A stretch of DNA of 64,000 nucleotides from Empedobacter tilapiae (GCF_004785645.1 NZ_SRPE01000009.1:62001-126000); one strand, 5' to 3'. Shown: positions 44,278 through 54,054, counted from the stretch's first letter. Program-made: numbers and translations. Notes: a model not told the origin generated them from the letters alone.

Positions 44278-46425
44278 ATGCAAATATCAGAACAAACTTT
44301 AAAAGATTTAGAATTTAATGCGGTTCAAAAAGAAATCGCAGAATTTGCTTATACAGAAAAGGTTGAGGCGTTTATTTTCAACTTAAAACCTTACCAAGAT
44401 CACCAACTTTTGGTACAAGATCTACAAACTACAAACGAATATTTAACAAGTTTCGAGACGGGAAATCGTTTTCCTTTTTCGGAATATTATATTTTAGATG
44501 AAAATCTAAGCCGATTAGAAATCGAGAATTATTATTTGCCTGCTGAAGAATTCTTCAAAATCAAAGCAAATACACTTCAGGTGAAAGAAATCTTGAAATA
44601 TTTGACAGCTTTCAACGAATATGCACCTGTATTGTTTGAGAAAGCTTCAACGATTACTTACGAAAAAAATATCGTAAAATTAATCGATCAAGTGTTCAAT
44701 AAATTTGGAGAAATCAAAGACGAGGCAAGTCCAGAACTGAAAATTGTACGTGATCGTTTACGTCATTTAAATGGTCGAATTACTGAATTATTCAATAAAT
44801 CAATGTCTTATCATTCTGATTATTTGGATGATATTCGAGAATCTGTGGTTGGAAATCGTCGCGTTTTAGCTGTTAAATCGGCTTTGAGAAAACGTGTGAA
44901 AGGACAATTTTTAGGAACTTCTAAAACTGGATCGATTACGTTTATTGAGCCAGAAAGTGTTCAAAATCCTCGTCGTGAATGGGAAGAATTAAAAGAAGAG
45001 GAAAAACATTTGGTTATTCAGATTTTATTAGATCTAACTGCTCAAATTGCAGAATATAAACCAAATCTTGAAGAATATCAAACGTTTTTAGAATACATCG
45101 ATTTTACACAAGCGAAAGCAAATTATGCTTTTTTGATTAATGGAATTTTACCTCAACTTTCTGAAAATCGAATTATCAAATTAGTCGATGCTTATCATCC
45201 TGTTTTATTTTTAAACAACAAAAGAAAAGCACAAAAAACGATTCCTCAAAGTTTAGAAATTAACGAAGATTGTCGCATCATCATTATTTCTGGTCCTAAT
45301 GCTGGAGGAAAATCAATTACGTTAAAAACAATTGGTTTACTTCAAATTATGATTCAGAGTGGCGTTTTAGTTCCTGTAAAAGATGAAAGTCAATTTGGAT
45401 TCTTTAATCAAATTTTTACAGATATTGGAGATAATCAATCAATTGAAAACCATTTATCAACCTACAGTTATCGTCTAAAACAAATGTCGTATTTCTTGAA
45501 AAATGCAGACGATAAAACATTATTATTGGTTGATGAATTTGGAACTGGTTCTGATCCTGAATTAGGTGGAGCTTTGGCGGAAGTTTTCTTTGAAGAGTTT
45601 TATGAACGAAATTCTTTCGGTGTTTTTACAACACATTATACGAATATCAAATTGAGTGCGGAAAGTTTGCCAGAAGCGATTAACGCATGTATGTTGTTTG
45701 ATAAAAAAAGTTTGGAACCGCTTTATCGTTTAGAAATTGGACAAGCTGGAAGTTCATTTACGTTTGAGGTTGCAGAGAAAAATAAAATTCCGTTTCGTTT
45801 GATTAATCGTGCAAAGAAAAAGGTTGAAAGTGAAAAAGTGAGTTTGGATAAAACGATTTTAAAGCTTCAACAAGAAAAATTTGAAATTCAGAAAACGAAA
45901 GATCATGTTGAAGAATTGCGCGAAACTAATATTGAACATAATGAAAAATTAGAGCAAACAAACGAAAAAATTCAACAAAAACTATACGATTTTCAACAGT
46001 TATATGATCGTGAGCAAAAACGTTTGAAGCTTGGTGAACGTATTTCGGATATGGCTGATTCTTATTTGAAAACGAAAAATAAGAAGCAAATGATTTCGAA
46101 TTTCTTGAAATTAATTGAAATGGAAAATTCGAAAAAAACGAAAGAAGTTCAACAATTGAAGAAAATTGAAAAGATTGTAGAGAAAGAAGTTAAACGCGAA
46201 TTAAAAGAAAATTCAGAAACAATTTCTCAACAAAAAGAAGTCATCGAAAAGAAAGAAAAAGCAGCTACTCAGAAAAAAATTGATGCTTTAAAAGTTGGTG
46301 ATCGAGTAAAAATTCATGGTTCGTCAAGTGTTGGAACAATTGATAAGATAAAAAAAGATATCGTTTTTGTAAACTATGGTTTATTCACTACACAAATCAA
46401 TGTAAACGAAGTATATAAAATTTAA
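44278..46425 (+). CDS. mutS2: MutS2-type DNA-binding ATPase lacking a Smr domain
   Basis: MutS2-family protein, 715 residues, related to recombination suppression or ribosome rescue rather than mismatch repair. N-terminal coiled-coil/clamp region with SPELKIVRDRLRHL; ATPase with Walker A GPNAGGKSITLKTIG, DIGDNQSIENHLSTYS and Walker B LLLVDEFGTGSDPELGGAL. A long Lys/Glu coiled coil (about 510-660) follows, then a KOW-like end (KVGDRVKIHGSSSVGTIDKI). The C-terminal Smr nuclease found in Bacillus and Thermus MutS2 is missing; related Bacteroidota proteins are similarly short, so this is probably lineage-typical. Confidence 0.9.
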   Translation: MQISEQTLKDLEFNAVQKEIAEFAYTEKVEAFIFNLKPYQDHQLLVQDLQTTNEYLTSFETGNRFPFSEYYILDENLSRLEIENYYLPAEEFFKIKANTLQVKEILKYLTAFNEYAPVLFEKASTITYEKNIVKLIDQVFNKFGEIKDEASPELKIVRDRLRHLNGRITELFNKSMSYHSDYLDDIRESVVGNRRVLAVKSALRKRVKGQFLGTSKTGSITFIEPESVQNPRREWEELKEEEKHLVIQILLDLTAQIAEYKPNLEEYQTFLEYIDFTQAKANYAFLINGILPQLSENRIIKLVDAYHPVLFLNNKRKAQKTIPQSLEINEDCRIIIISGPNAGGKSITLKTIGLLQIMIQSGVLVPVKDESQFGFFNQIFTDIGDNQSIENHLSTYSYRLKQMSYFLKNADDKTLLLVDEFGTGSDPELGGALAEVFFEEFYERNSFGVFTTHYTNIKLSAESLPEAINACMLFDKKSLEPLYRLEIGQAGSSFTFEVAEKNKIPFRLINRAKKKVESEKVSLDKTILKLQQEKFEIQKTKDHVEELRETNIEHNEKLEQTNEKIQQKLYDFQQLYDREQKRLKLGERISDMADSYLKTKNKKQMISNFLKLIEMENSKKTKEVQQLKKIEKIVEKEVKRELKENSETISQQKEVIEKKEKAATQKKIDALKVGDRVKIHGSSSVGTIDKIKKDIVFVNYGLFTTQINVNEVYKI

Positions 46426-46459
46426 AAAAAAGAACTTCTTAATTGAAGTTCTTTTTTTT
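46424..46459. terminator. bidirectional intrinsic terminator
   Basis: Stem AAAAAAAAGAACTTC / GAAGTTCTTTTTTTT with TTAATT loop between convergent mutS2 and SusD-like genes. Confidence 0.9.
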
Positions 46460-46460
46460 G

Positions 46461-47951
46461 TTAATATCCTTTATTTTGAGTTAAGTTTTCATTTCTATTT
46501 ATCGCTTCTTTCGGAATTGGTAATTGCCATCTATAATCTGATTCTTTCAATTCTAATTGGACAGGAGCCGTTCCACTTCCATCTGCTCTATAGCCATTTC
46601 CAGAACGTTTGATTCCTTTACTATATTTTAATGGAATGTTTTTTACTCCTAAAAGTCTTTTTAAAGTAAACCATCGATCTCCATTCTCAAAAGCTAGTTC
46701 TTTTCTTCTTTCTGTAATGATTGCTTCAAATAGTTCTTCTCCTTTTTCCTCTCCTTCAAAATTAGTATATCGTTGTGCTCTTTCTATATTTAATATTTGA
46801 AGGGATTGAGATGGATTTCCTTTCAAATAATAAGCTTCTGCTAAATTAAAAATCACTTCCTCTACTCTCAAATATCTTGCATGATTAATGTAATTTTTAA
46901 TTTGACCTGGAAAATATTTATTCACAATAATATTTTCATTGTTTGCATCTCCTGCTAAATTATAAATCTTAAAATAAGTATTTTTTCTTTCTGATTCTGT
47001 AGCTGAATCATACAAATCATATAATTCTTTATCTACCGAAAATTCCATAACCATATTATTTGCATTTGTTCCATAACCAAAGTTAGAACCTATTGATGGA
47101 TCATTAGCTTGTAAATAAGGTATTTCAAATAAACTTCCTTTGCTTGTTTTTGAAGTCCAAAAATTCGCAATTTCATTTTTAGAAGTTGGCTGAATTTCAT
47201 TTACAACTTTTTGTCCATACTTAATAACTTTATCATAGTTACCATTATACAAATAAACACGACTTAAGAAAGCACTTGCTGAATATTGATTCAAACGATT
47301 AATATCCTGATAATTATCTGGCAAATAATTGATAACACTTTCTATATCTTGAGTAATATTATCATAAACTTCTTTTATTGTTTTTGTACGACTTGCTTTA
47401 AATTCAGGATTATATTCTGTCAAATAAGGAATACCTATAGAAGAAATTGATGTTGAATTTTGAGTTGGAATTTCTGAATAATGTCGAGCTACTTCAAAAT
47501 GTGCAATTGCTCTAATCAATACTACTTCTGCTTTTATTCTATTTTTGAATTCTCCTTCTTTTAAATTATTAATTTTAGAAAGGATAAAATTAGCATCTGA
47601 AATCATTCGATATGCTGCTCCGTAAATATCGGTAGGTGTTTGGCTTGAATCGTATGTCCAGTTATTTGCTGCACGATTAGAACCTCTTCCTCCATAATTT
47701 GACAATAAATTATCTGATAAAATATCTCCAACAACAACTAAATCTCTAGAATAACCGCTTCCTCCATAAAAACCAATTTGTTTAAAATCTTGGTACAAAC
47801 CATAAATCGCTTTCGTAAAATCTTCTTCTGTTTTATAAAATTCATCAACTAATATAGCGTTTGGAGATTCTTTATATATGTCATCGTCTGAGCAAGAACT
47901 AAATGTTGTAAGTAGTCCTAAAACTGTAAGTAAAATTATATTTTTTTTCAT
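46461..47951 (-). CDS. SusD/RagB-family nutrient-binding lipoprotein
   Basis: Surface lid of a SusCD uptake complex, 496 residues. Lipoprotein signal LLTTFSSCSDDD; the acidic residues right after the Cys match the Bacteroidota surface-export signal. The TPR-type helical scaffold includes AYRMISDANFILSKIN and AEVVLIRAIAHFEVARHYSEIP. The conserved end has ITERRKELAFENGDRWFTLKRL and WQLPIPKEAINRNENLTQNKGY, all classic SusD motifs. It lies 6 nt after the SusC gene. The ligand (glycan, peptide or other) is unknown, since no degradative enzyme is in the operon. Confidence 0.95.
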   Translation of the reverse strand: MKKNIILLTVLGLLTTFSSCSDDDIYKESPNAILVDEFYKTEEDFTKAIYGLYQDFKQIGFYGGSGYSRDLVVVGDILSDNLLSNYGGRGSNRAANNWTYDSSQTPTDIYGAAYRMISDANFILSKINNLKEGEFKNRIKAEVVLIRAIAHFEVARHYSEIPTQNSTSISSIGIPYLTEYNPEFKASRTKTIKEVYDNITQDIESVINYLPDNYQDINRLNQYSASAFLSRVYLYNGNYDKVIKYGQKVVNEIQPTSKNEIANFWTSKTSKGSLFEIPYLQANDPSIGSNFGYGTNANNMVMEFSVDKELYDLYDSATESERKNTYFKIYNLAGDANNENIIVNKYFPGQIKNYINHARYLRVEEVIFNLAEAYYLKGNPSQSLQILNIERAQRYTNFEGEEKGEELFEAIITERRKELAFENGDRWFTLKRLLGVKNIPLKYSKGIKRSGNGYRADGSGTAPVQLELKESDYRWQLPIPKEAINRNENLTQNKGY

Positions 47952-47957
47952 GATTTC

Positions 47958-50900
47958 TTAAAATGTTATGTTAAAACCTAATGAATAAGTACGAACTTGA
48001 GGATAGGTAAACAACGAATATGATCCAGATACATATCCTGCGTCACCAACACTCATCATACTTTGAGATCCTGTTGCTGAAACTGGATCACCATGATATT
48101 TTGTCCACAATGCTAAGTTCTGGACTTGCGCATAAAGCCTCAAGTTTTTGATAAACGTATTCTTTAGCAATTCAGTAAATGTGTAGCCAATAGAAAGATT
48201 TCTGAACATAACATAATTTGATTTTTCCAAATACTTTGTAGATTCTTGTTCACCAAGAGTTGTTGGTCTACCAAACTTTGTATGATCTCCAGGATTTCTC
48301 CAATAATCATTTGCTTCTACAACTTGATTGAAGTTCATTGGTGCATTTGTTAAATCTCTATAAGTGTAATTATACATATAAGCACCTAAAGAATAAGTAA
48401 AATCTGCACTAATATCAAAACCATAAATACTAGTATTTAGCCCAAATCCCCCATATAATTTTGGAAGAGGAGTTTTACCTGTTGCTACTGCATCTTCAGC
48501 TTTATAGTCTTCCGTTACATTACCATCTTTATCTAAATACCAATTCTTTCCGTTTTCAGGATTAACTCCTACATAACGTACCAGACGAAATTGATAAGGA
48601 GATTGATCTTTTACATGAACCATACTAGGAGAAATTTCATCTCCAGTACCGATTAATAATTGATCATTTCCATTTAAATCATTGATTTTGTAGCTTATTG
48701 ATGTTAAATTTCCATAAAAGGATAATTTAAAATTTTTCTGAGAAACCGCTATTATATTAAGATCGAGCTCTATTCCTTTAGATGTTATTTCTCCTGCATT
48801 TACAGTTTTACTTAAATCTCCTGATTCTATAGGTAACAACGTCTTGAAAATAAAATTCTTTCTATTATCATTGAAATACGCAAATGATCCTGTGATAATA
48901 TGTTTGAAGAAATCAAATTCAGTTCCTATATTTAATTTTCGATTAGTTTCCCAAGTCATTTTAGAATCAACTGCATACCTCGGTGGAATTGCAATTGTAT
49001 TTCCTCCATAATTTCCATTTAAACTAATGTATGGCTGATTAATGTATCTCGGAATTGACGAATCATCTCCTACTTCACCATAGGATGCTTTTAACTTAAG
49101 ACCTGTTAGATATTGATTCTCTTTTAAAAAATTTTCTCTTCCAACATCCCATGTTAGAGAAGTTCCCCAGAAATTACCATACTGTTCTTCTAATCCTGCT
49201 AAAGAAGATCCATCTCTTCTAAAATAAACATCTAAAAAATATTTTTTATTATAATCGTAAGAAATAGCACCTAAATAACCAAATCTAGCTTCATCCCATC
49301 GGTCTGTATAAGAAGAATTCAAAATTCTATTTGCCAAAGATTGGACACTTTTATCCCCATTTGGATAACCTTCACTACGCAAAGTAATGTTATAGTTTTT
49401 TTCACTTGAATATTCAGAAGCTAACGTAATTCGTAATGTATGTAAATCAAACTTATTGATATAGTTCAACTCATTTCTCCAATTGTAAGCAAAACGATCA
49501 TCACCTATGTCTACTTTACTTCCTCCTGTACCACGATTTTTTGAAACAAAAGCCAAGGGTGAAACAAAACTTTCAAACTGATTTCTGTTATATTTCGCTC
49601 CAAAAGTAGTTCTCAAGGTTAATTTATCGGTTAAATCTGCCTCTAAAAATCCAGAACCAAAAAGTCTAAAATTTCGATATTCTGCATTGGTATATTTCAT
49701 TTGATCTAAAACTGGATTTTGTAAAATATTTACATTTGAATTATATATAGGTAAACCTGTTTCATCCAATTTCACATTTCCAGCTTCATCCAACTCATAG
49801 ACAGATGCATAAGGATAATTTAAATAGATATTGGTAAAAGGACTAGAAAAATTATAAACGTCTGATGGTAAATCTCTTTTTGTATAAGCTCCGTTTATAT
49901 CAATACCATATCGTAACCAATCTTTCATTTTTGATGAAATGTTAATAGAAGAAGTTATACGTTCAAAACCTTTATAAAACTCTACAGTACCATTGTCCTG
50001 GTCATAACCCAATGAAAAAGATTGAGCTGTCTCTCCGTCATTTTTATTGAAAGTCAAATAATGCGAACTAACCACACTTCTTTTAAAAATATCATCTTTC
50101 CAATCATGAGCGTATTGAGATAATCTATTTATCTCATCTACACTTCTAGCTACACCTAAACCTAAGTTACGTCCTGTTTCCTGATCTTTTAATTGACTTA
50201 TTTCATTCTGAAAATTTAAAAACTGACGCCCATTCATTAGGTTTATATTTTTAAATCCTAAATTTTCTCCAAATCCGATACGTGAAGAATAAGAGATTAC
50301 TCCTTCATTTTTTTTAGCACGTTTTGTTGTAATCAGAATCACTCCATTTGCTCCTCGAGAACCATAAATAGCTACTTGTGAAGCATCTTTTAATACTTTT
50401 ACTTCTTCTACATCATTAGGGTTTAATGCTACAATATCTGCAGCAGACAAATAAGTTCCATCAACCACATAAAGCGGGTTTTTCACTCCTCCATTTAAAC
50501 CAATAGCACCTCTTATCACAACATTTGCGTTACTTCCTGGTGCACCATTTTGTGCTTGAGAAGATAGTCCTGAGACTTTACCCGACAACAATTGATCTAT
50601 CGAAGTTGAAGGATTTAAGTTTTTGAAGTCATCACCTTTTAAGGTTGTTGTACCTGCTGATTGAGGAGCTTCGAAAATACTTTTTACAACAACTATATCC
50701 AAATCAATATTTTCTGATTTTTGTTTCAAGTCGATTACACCCAAATCATATTGATCAACTTTATACTCTAAACCATTAATAATTAATACAGTTCCTAAAG
50801 GAAGATCTATTGAAAAATGACCATTTTCATCTGTATAGAATATTTGATCTTGATTTTTCACTTTTATTTCTGCATCTTGTAATGGAAATCCTAATTCATC

Positions 50901-50987
50901 ATTCACTTGTCCCTTAATCTGAGAAAACGTGAGAGAACTTAATAACAGCAGACCTATGAGACTTAAATTTCTTTGAGTTTTTTTCAT
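47958..50987 (-). CDS. SusC/RagA-family TonB-linked outer-membrane transporter
   Basis: TonB-dependent beta-barrel, 1009 residues, forming the uptake channel with the SusD partner. Signal peptide (ends LTFSQ), carboxypeptidase-D-regulatory-like domain (IKGQVNDELGFPLQDAEIKV...), then the plug with SIDQLLSGKVSGLSSQAQNGAPGSNANVVIRG, NPLYVVDGTYL and the RagA signature VEEVKVLKDASQVAIYGSRGANGVILITTKR. The barrel ends TYSLGFNITF with the terminal Phe expected for insertion. First gene of a two-gene operon. No anti-sigma/sigma pair or hybrid sensor is adjacent, so regulation is not visible. Confidence 0.95.
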   Translation of the reverse strand: MKKTQRNLSLIGLLLLSSLTFSQIKGQVNDELGFPLQDAEIKVKNQDQIFYTDENGHFSIDLPLGTVLIINGLEYKVDQYDLGVIDLKQKSENIDLDIVVVKSIFEAPQSAGTTTLKGDDFKNLNPSTSIDQLLSGKVSGLSSQAQNGAPGSNANVVIRGAIGLNGGVKNPLYVVDGTYLSAADIVALNPNDVEEVKVLKDASQVAIYGSRGANGVILITTKRAKKNEGVISYSSRIGFGENLGFKNINLMNGRQFLNFQNEISQLKDQETGRNLGLGVARSVDEINRLSQYAHDWKDDIFKRSVVSSHYLTFNKNDGETAQSFSLGYDQDNGTVEFYKGFERITSSINISSKMKDWLRYGIDINGAYTKRDLPSDVYNFSSPFTNIYLNYPYASVYELDEAGNVKLDETGLPIYNSNVNILQNPVLDQMKYTNAEYRNFRLFGSGFLEADLTDKLTLRTTFGAKYNRNQFESFVSPLAFVSKNRGTGGSKVDIGDDRFAYNWRNELNYINKFDLHTLRITLASEYSSEKNYNITLRSEGYPNGDKSVQSLANRILNSSYTDRWDEARFGYLGAISYDYNKKYFLDVYFRRDGSSLAGLEEQYGNFWGTSLTWDVGRENFLKENQYLTGLKLKASYGEVGDDSSIPRYINQPYISLNGNYGGNTIAIPPRYAVDSKMTWETNRKLNIGTEFDFFKHIITGSFAYFNDNRKNFIFKTLLPIESGDLSKTVNAGEITSKGIELDLNIIAVSQKNFKLSFYGNLTSISYKINDLNGNDQLLIGTGDEISPSMVHVKDQSPYQFRLVRYVGVNPENGKNWYLDKDGNVTEDYKAEDAVATGKTPLPKLYGGFGLNTSIYGFDISADFTYSLGAYMYNYTYRDLTNAPMNFNQVVEANDYWRNPGDHTKFGRPTTLGEQESTKYLEKSNYVMFRNLSIGYTFTELLKNTFIKNLRLYAQVQNLALWTKYHGDPVSATGSQSMMSVGDAGYVSGSYSLFTYPQVRTYSLGFNITF

Positions 50988-51557
50988 TCATTAATTTTAT
51001 ACTACAAATCTCTGTATTTAAAGAATATTATACTAAAAATATTATTTAAAATAATAGTATTTAGAAATAGTTTCTATTTAATGAATATAAAAACATTCTA
51101 GTATAAACGTTACAAATAATAACTAATCATTAAATTTTTAACAAAAAAAATAGAATATGTGGAAAATTATAATAATTTGACTAATCAAATGAAATCCATA
51201 TAAAGAAAAGTAAATAGAATAAAAATCTAAAAATAAAATACTCTATAGAATTAATATAGATTTAAAAGTATGGTTTATAGAAATTTATTAAAACAAGTTA
51301 TTAAACATGTTAATTACTAATAATCAGTTATATAAAATGAAAATATGAAAACATAAAAAAATAAACAATAATATTTAAAAGCAAATATTTTAGCATATTT
51401 TAACGATTAAAAAAAAAATATTAATCACTCTCTTAATCAGAGAATATAAATCTAATACATTTTTTTTAACACAAAGATCTCTTACTATTTTGTATAATTT
51501 TTATACAAATAGTAGAAAATAAAAAAAACTTTAGTTTCTAATTATCCTGACAAAAAA
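50988..51557. other. AT-rich intergenic region upstream of SusC
   Basis: About 570 bases of very AT-rich DNA holding the SusC promoter region somewhere near 51000. I see no ORF, RNA or repeat, and no clear TAnnTTTG box that I would defend. Confidence 0.5.
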
Positions 51558-51579
51558 AGGTTCGTGAACTCACAAACCT
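51558..51579 (-). terminator. intrinsic terminator of the GLPGLI gene at 51594
   Basis: Stem AGGTTCGTGA / TCACAAACCT with a short loop and a T run on the minus strand. Confidence 0.8.
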
Positions 51580-51593
51580 CCGATTTTAATATC

Positions 51594-52316
51594 TTAATCT
51601 TTCCCTACTCCTTGATTAATCATTCCTTCCGATTTTCTCATTGATTTTTCAATTTCTTTATCATATTCTTCTTTGGTTACTTTCTTCGATTTATTTGGTA
51701 TTTCTATTTTCCCTGCGTATGGTTTTACATCAATTGCTGTAAAACTAACATTTGTATCCATATCACTTGTAAATGGTAATTTGAATTTAATTTTTAAAAT
51801 TAAACCTGGTAATCCATTAAAACGAGAAGGTCCATCACGAAAAATTAGATCTGGAGCGTACCACGCTTCTACTATCTGTGTTGGATTTGTATATGTTGCT
51901 TTTCTGACTTTATAACCTAAAATTGTTGATTCTTCTTTACTCAACACCCAAGTGAAAGTCTGAATGGAATCTTTGATGAATAATTTAGGTTTCATTTTAC
52001 TATTCTCATATAATTCTTTCGTATTAAATTCCTTATAAATATTAGAACTAACATTACTGCTTAAACCAACAGTAATTCCTGTACTTTTCTGTTCATTATT
52101 AATTCGTTCAATTTCTGTAAAATTAGAATTCGTAGCATTTACAATCAGCTCATAATAATATCTTTTATTCTCTGAATTGATTAGCATTTCTTCCAATCTA
52201 GCTGATGTTTGATTTAAATTATTTCTATCAAATTCTTGACGAACTTCATATTCTACACGAACAGCATCTTGAGAAAATCCAATTATGGGAAGAATTAAAA
52301 ATAAGTATTTTAACAT
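51594..52316 (-). CDS. GLPGLI family secreted protein
   Basis: A 240-residue protein with a signal peptide (ends IIGFSQ) and the family signature FNGLPGLILKI near residue 165. Before it lies the usual block VLSKEESTILGYKVRKATYTNPTQIVEAWYAPDL. GLPGLI proteins are Bacteroidota-specific and have no known function; they are predicted periplasmic or secreted beta proteins. Single gene with terminator. Related genes lie at 54055, 54787 and, as a partial domain, 61380. Confidence 0.9.
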   Translation of the reverse strand: MLKYLFLILPIIGFSQDAVRVEYEVRQEFDRNNLNQTSARLEEMLINSENKRYYYELIVNATNSNFTEIERINNEQKSTGITVGLSSNVSSNIYKEFNTKELYENSKMKPKLFIKDSIQTFTWVLSKEESTILGYKVRKATYTNPTQIVEAWYAPDLIFRDGPSRFNGLPGLILKIKFKLPFTSDMDTNVSFTAIDVKPYAGKIEIPNKSKKVTKEEYDKEIEKSMRKSEGMINQGVGKD

Positions 52317-52657
52317 TTTATAGTGTTTTATGATTCTACTAATATAGAAATAAAATTTAATTAATTTTAAATAATCATCAACATAAGGAATATCATTCTT
52401 TAAGGTAAATAATCTTTGTAAATTAGCTTAGAGATAAGATAAAATGCTTGTTTCATAAATTTCAATAAAATATTAACTCAATAATTATTATTAATCATAT
52501 ATCATAAATATAATTTATAGTTTAATCTATATTTGAAATTGAAAATGTATGGACAATTTAAAATATCAGTCTAAATTTGCATCAGTAAAAGAGTTAAAAA
52601 CTATAATAAGTTTTATCAAATTGAGAAATAAAAAATAAAATATAAAAAATTAAAATT
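52317..52657. other. intergenic region between divergent GLPGLI and peroxiredoxin genes
   Basis: About 340 AT-rich bases. TAAATTTG at 52572-52579 fits the -7 consensus for the peroxiredoxin gene but leaves a 78-nt leader and lacks a well-spaced TTG. I saw no repeat or RNA motif. Confidence 0.4.
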
Positions 52658-53284
52658 ATGTCATTAGTAGGAAAAAAAGCGCCTTTATTCACAGCGCCAG
52701 CAGTAATTGATGGAGACGAAATCGTAGAAAATTTTTCATTACCAATCGGAGAAAAAAACATCGTTTTATTCTTCTATCCAAAAGATTTCACATTTGTTTG
52801 TCCAACAGAATTACACGCATTCCAAGCTAAATTAGCTGAATTCGAAAAAAGAGATGCTGTTGTAATCGCTGCTTCTTGTGATTCAGAAGAAACTCACTTA
52901 GCGTGGTTAAACACTGCTAAAGATAACGGAGGTATCGAAGGTGTTACTTATCCAATCGTTGCTGATTTAGCAAAAACTATCGCTATGGATTATGGAGTTT
53001 TAGCTGGAGAGTATGTTTACAATGAAGAAAATGATTCTTTGAAATTTGAAGGAGCTCCAGTTGCTTACCGTGGAACATTCATCATCGACAAAAACGGTGT
53101 TGTTCGTCACGAAACAATCAACGATTTACCATTAGGACGTAACATTGATGAGTATGTACGTTTATTAGACGCTATTTTACACGTTGAGAAATATGGTGAA
53201 GTTTGTCCAGCAAACTGGGAAGAAGGAAAAGATGCAATGAACGCTACTAAAGATGGTGTAGCTTCTTACTTAGCTTCTCACTAA
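52658..53284 (+). CDS. typical 2-Cys peroxiredoxin (AhpC/Prx1 type)
   Basis: Reduces hydrogen peroxide and organic peroxides, 208 residues. Peroxidatic Cys48 in FTFVCPTELHAF, Arg in APVAYRGTFIIDKNG, and resolving Cys183 in GEVCPANW show the typical 2-Cys form. No AhpF is adjacent; the thioredoxin-like gene at 53444 is a reasonable reductant. Strong use of common codons suggests high expression. In this position it pairs with the thioredoxin and DUF6952-like genes as an oxidative-stress set. Confidence 0.95.
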   Translation: MSLVGKKAPLFTAPAVIDGDEIVENFSLPIGEKNIVLFFYPKDFTFVCPTELHAFQAKLAEFEKRDAVVIAASCDSEETHLAWLNTAKDNGGIEGVTYPIVADLAKTIAMDYGVLAGEYVYNEENDSLKFEGAPVAYRGTFIIDKNGVVRHETINDLPLGRNIDEYVRLLDAILHVEKYGEVCPANWEEGKDAMNATKDGVASYLASH

Positions 53285-53291
53285 AAATAAC

Positions 53292-53313
53292 TTGAAAATC
53301 TTTTGATTTTCAA
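53292..53313 (+). terminator. hairpin after the peroxiredoxin gene
   Basis: Perfect 9-bp stem TTGAAAATC / GATTTTCAA with TTTT loop starting 8 nt after the stop. No T run follows, so it may stabilise the mRNA rather than terminate. Confidence 0.5.
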
Positions 53314-53324
53314 AATTCACAAAG

Positions 53325-53410
53325 AGGCTGTCTAAAAAATTTGACAGGAGATTTTAACGGATTCATTTTCAATAAAAATCACTAAGCTCAACACTTAGAC
53401 AGCCTTTTTT
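53325..53410 (+). terminator. long-loop hairpin / possible terminator or MITE remnant
   Basis: AGGCTGTCTAA at 53325 is perfectly complementary to TTAGACAGCCT at 53395, enclosing 59 nt, and six T residues follow. It could end peroxiredoxin transcripts. The terminal inverted repeat also resembles ends of small non-autonomous mobile elements, but no duplication of flanks is clear. Confidence 0.55.
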
Positions 53411-53443
53411 ATACCCAATTTTTAACTTATAAAAATTAATAAA

Positions 53444-53761
53444 ATGTTTGCAGAATTAGAACAAGATAACTTAGCACAAGTAGTTGCTGACAACAATATA
53501 GTAATTGTACAATATGGTGCTGGATGGTGTGGAAACTGCCGTTTAGTAAAACCAAAATTCAAAAAATTAGCTGCTGAATATGAAGGTCAAGCTGAGTTTT
53601 TATATGTTGATGCTGAGAAATTAGTAGAATCAAGAAAATTAGCTGAAGTTCCGAATTTACCAACTTTCGCGGTTTTCAAAGGAGGAGTTAATGTAGGACA
53701 AGTAACTGCGTCTAAAATTGATGCTGTAAAAGAATTGATCAATGAAGCTGCCGGTATTTAA
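53444..53761 (+). CDS. thioredoxin family protein (CGNC active site)
   Basis: A 105-residue cytosolic thioredoxin-fold protein. Active site GAGWCGNCRLVKP has Cys29 and Cys32 (CGNC rather than the classical CGPC), with cis-Pro in VPNLPTFAVFKGG. Length is normal for a single-domain thioredoxin. It follows the peroxiredoxin and could reduce it; the replaced Pro would raise or lower its redox potential relative to classic thioredoxin. The next gene starts 20 nt before its stop. Confidence 0.9.
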   Translation: MFAELEQDNLAQVVADNNIVIVQYGAGWCGNCRLVKPKFKKLAAEYEGQAEFLYVDAEKLVESRKLAEVPNLPTFAVFKGGVNVGQVTASKIDAVKELINEAAGI

Positions 53762-53993
53762 GAATTTAGCAAAAAACGTTTCTATTGAAGCAATGGAAAC
53801 GGCTTTAGAAGTTTTGGAAGTTTATGCTGATTCCCCAGCTGTAAAAGAGCCAGAACAAGAAGTAATTGGAGAAATGATTTCTAACATTTGTGGAGCAATG
53901 GAAATGAAGCAAATGATGGAAGAAGAAGGATTGGATGAGCGTACTGCTGCCAATACTTTTATGCAACGCGTAATGGGTTCAATTGATAAATAA
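53742..53993 (+). CDS. DUF6952-like small helical protein
   Basis: An 83-residue acidic protein (MKLPVFKNLAKNVSIEAMETALEVLEV..., VIGEMISNICGAMEMKQMMEEEGLDERTAANTFMQRVMGSID). The pattern matches a short flavobacterial family found behind thioredoxin genes, which I recall as DUF6952; function unknown. Its ATG lies inside the thioredoxin gene (20-nt overlap), so the two are translationally coupled. A helper of the peroxiredoxin-thioredoxin pair is plausible inference. Confidence 0.8.
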   Translation: MKLPVFKNLAKNVSIEAMETALEVLEVYADSPAVKEPEQEVIGEMISNICGAMEMKQMMEEEGLDERTAANTFMQRVMGSIDK

Positions 53994-54015
53994 TTTTATC
54001 AATTAGTTAGTATAT

Positions 54016-54047
54016 AAAAAAGGATTTCACTTATGAAATCCTTTTTT
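54016..54047. terminator. bidirectional intrinsic terminator
   Basis: Perfect 14-bp stem AAAAAAGGATTTCA / TGAAATCCTTTTTT with CTTA loop between convergent units. Confidence 0.92.
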
Positions 54048-54054
54048 ATTTAGG

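Noticed and set aside
50988-51557. Possible small RNA or sigma/anti-sigma remnant upstream of SusC
   Set aside because: Only AT-rich sequence, no open frame longer than noise and no stable hairpin apart from the terminator at 51558.
53325-53405. Inverted repeats taken as ends of an insertion sequence
   Set aside because: Only 59 nt lie between them, with no transposase and no clear target duplication; kept as a hairpin or possible MITE only.
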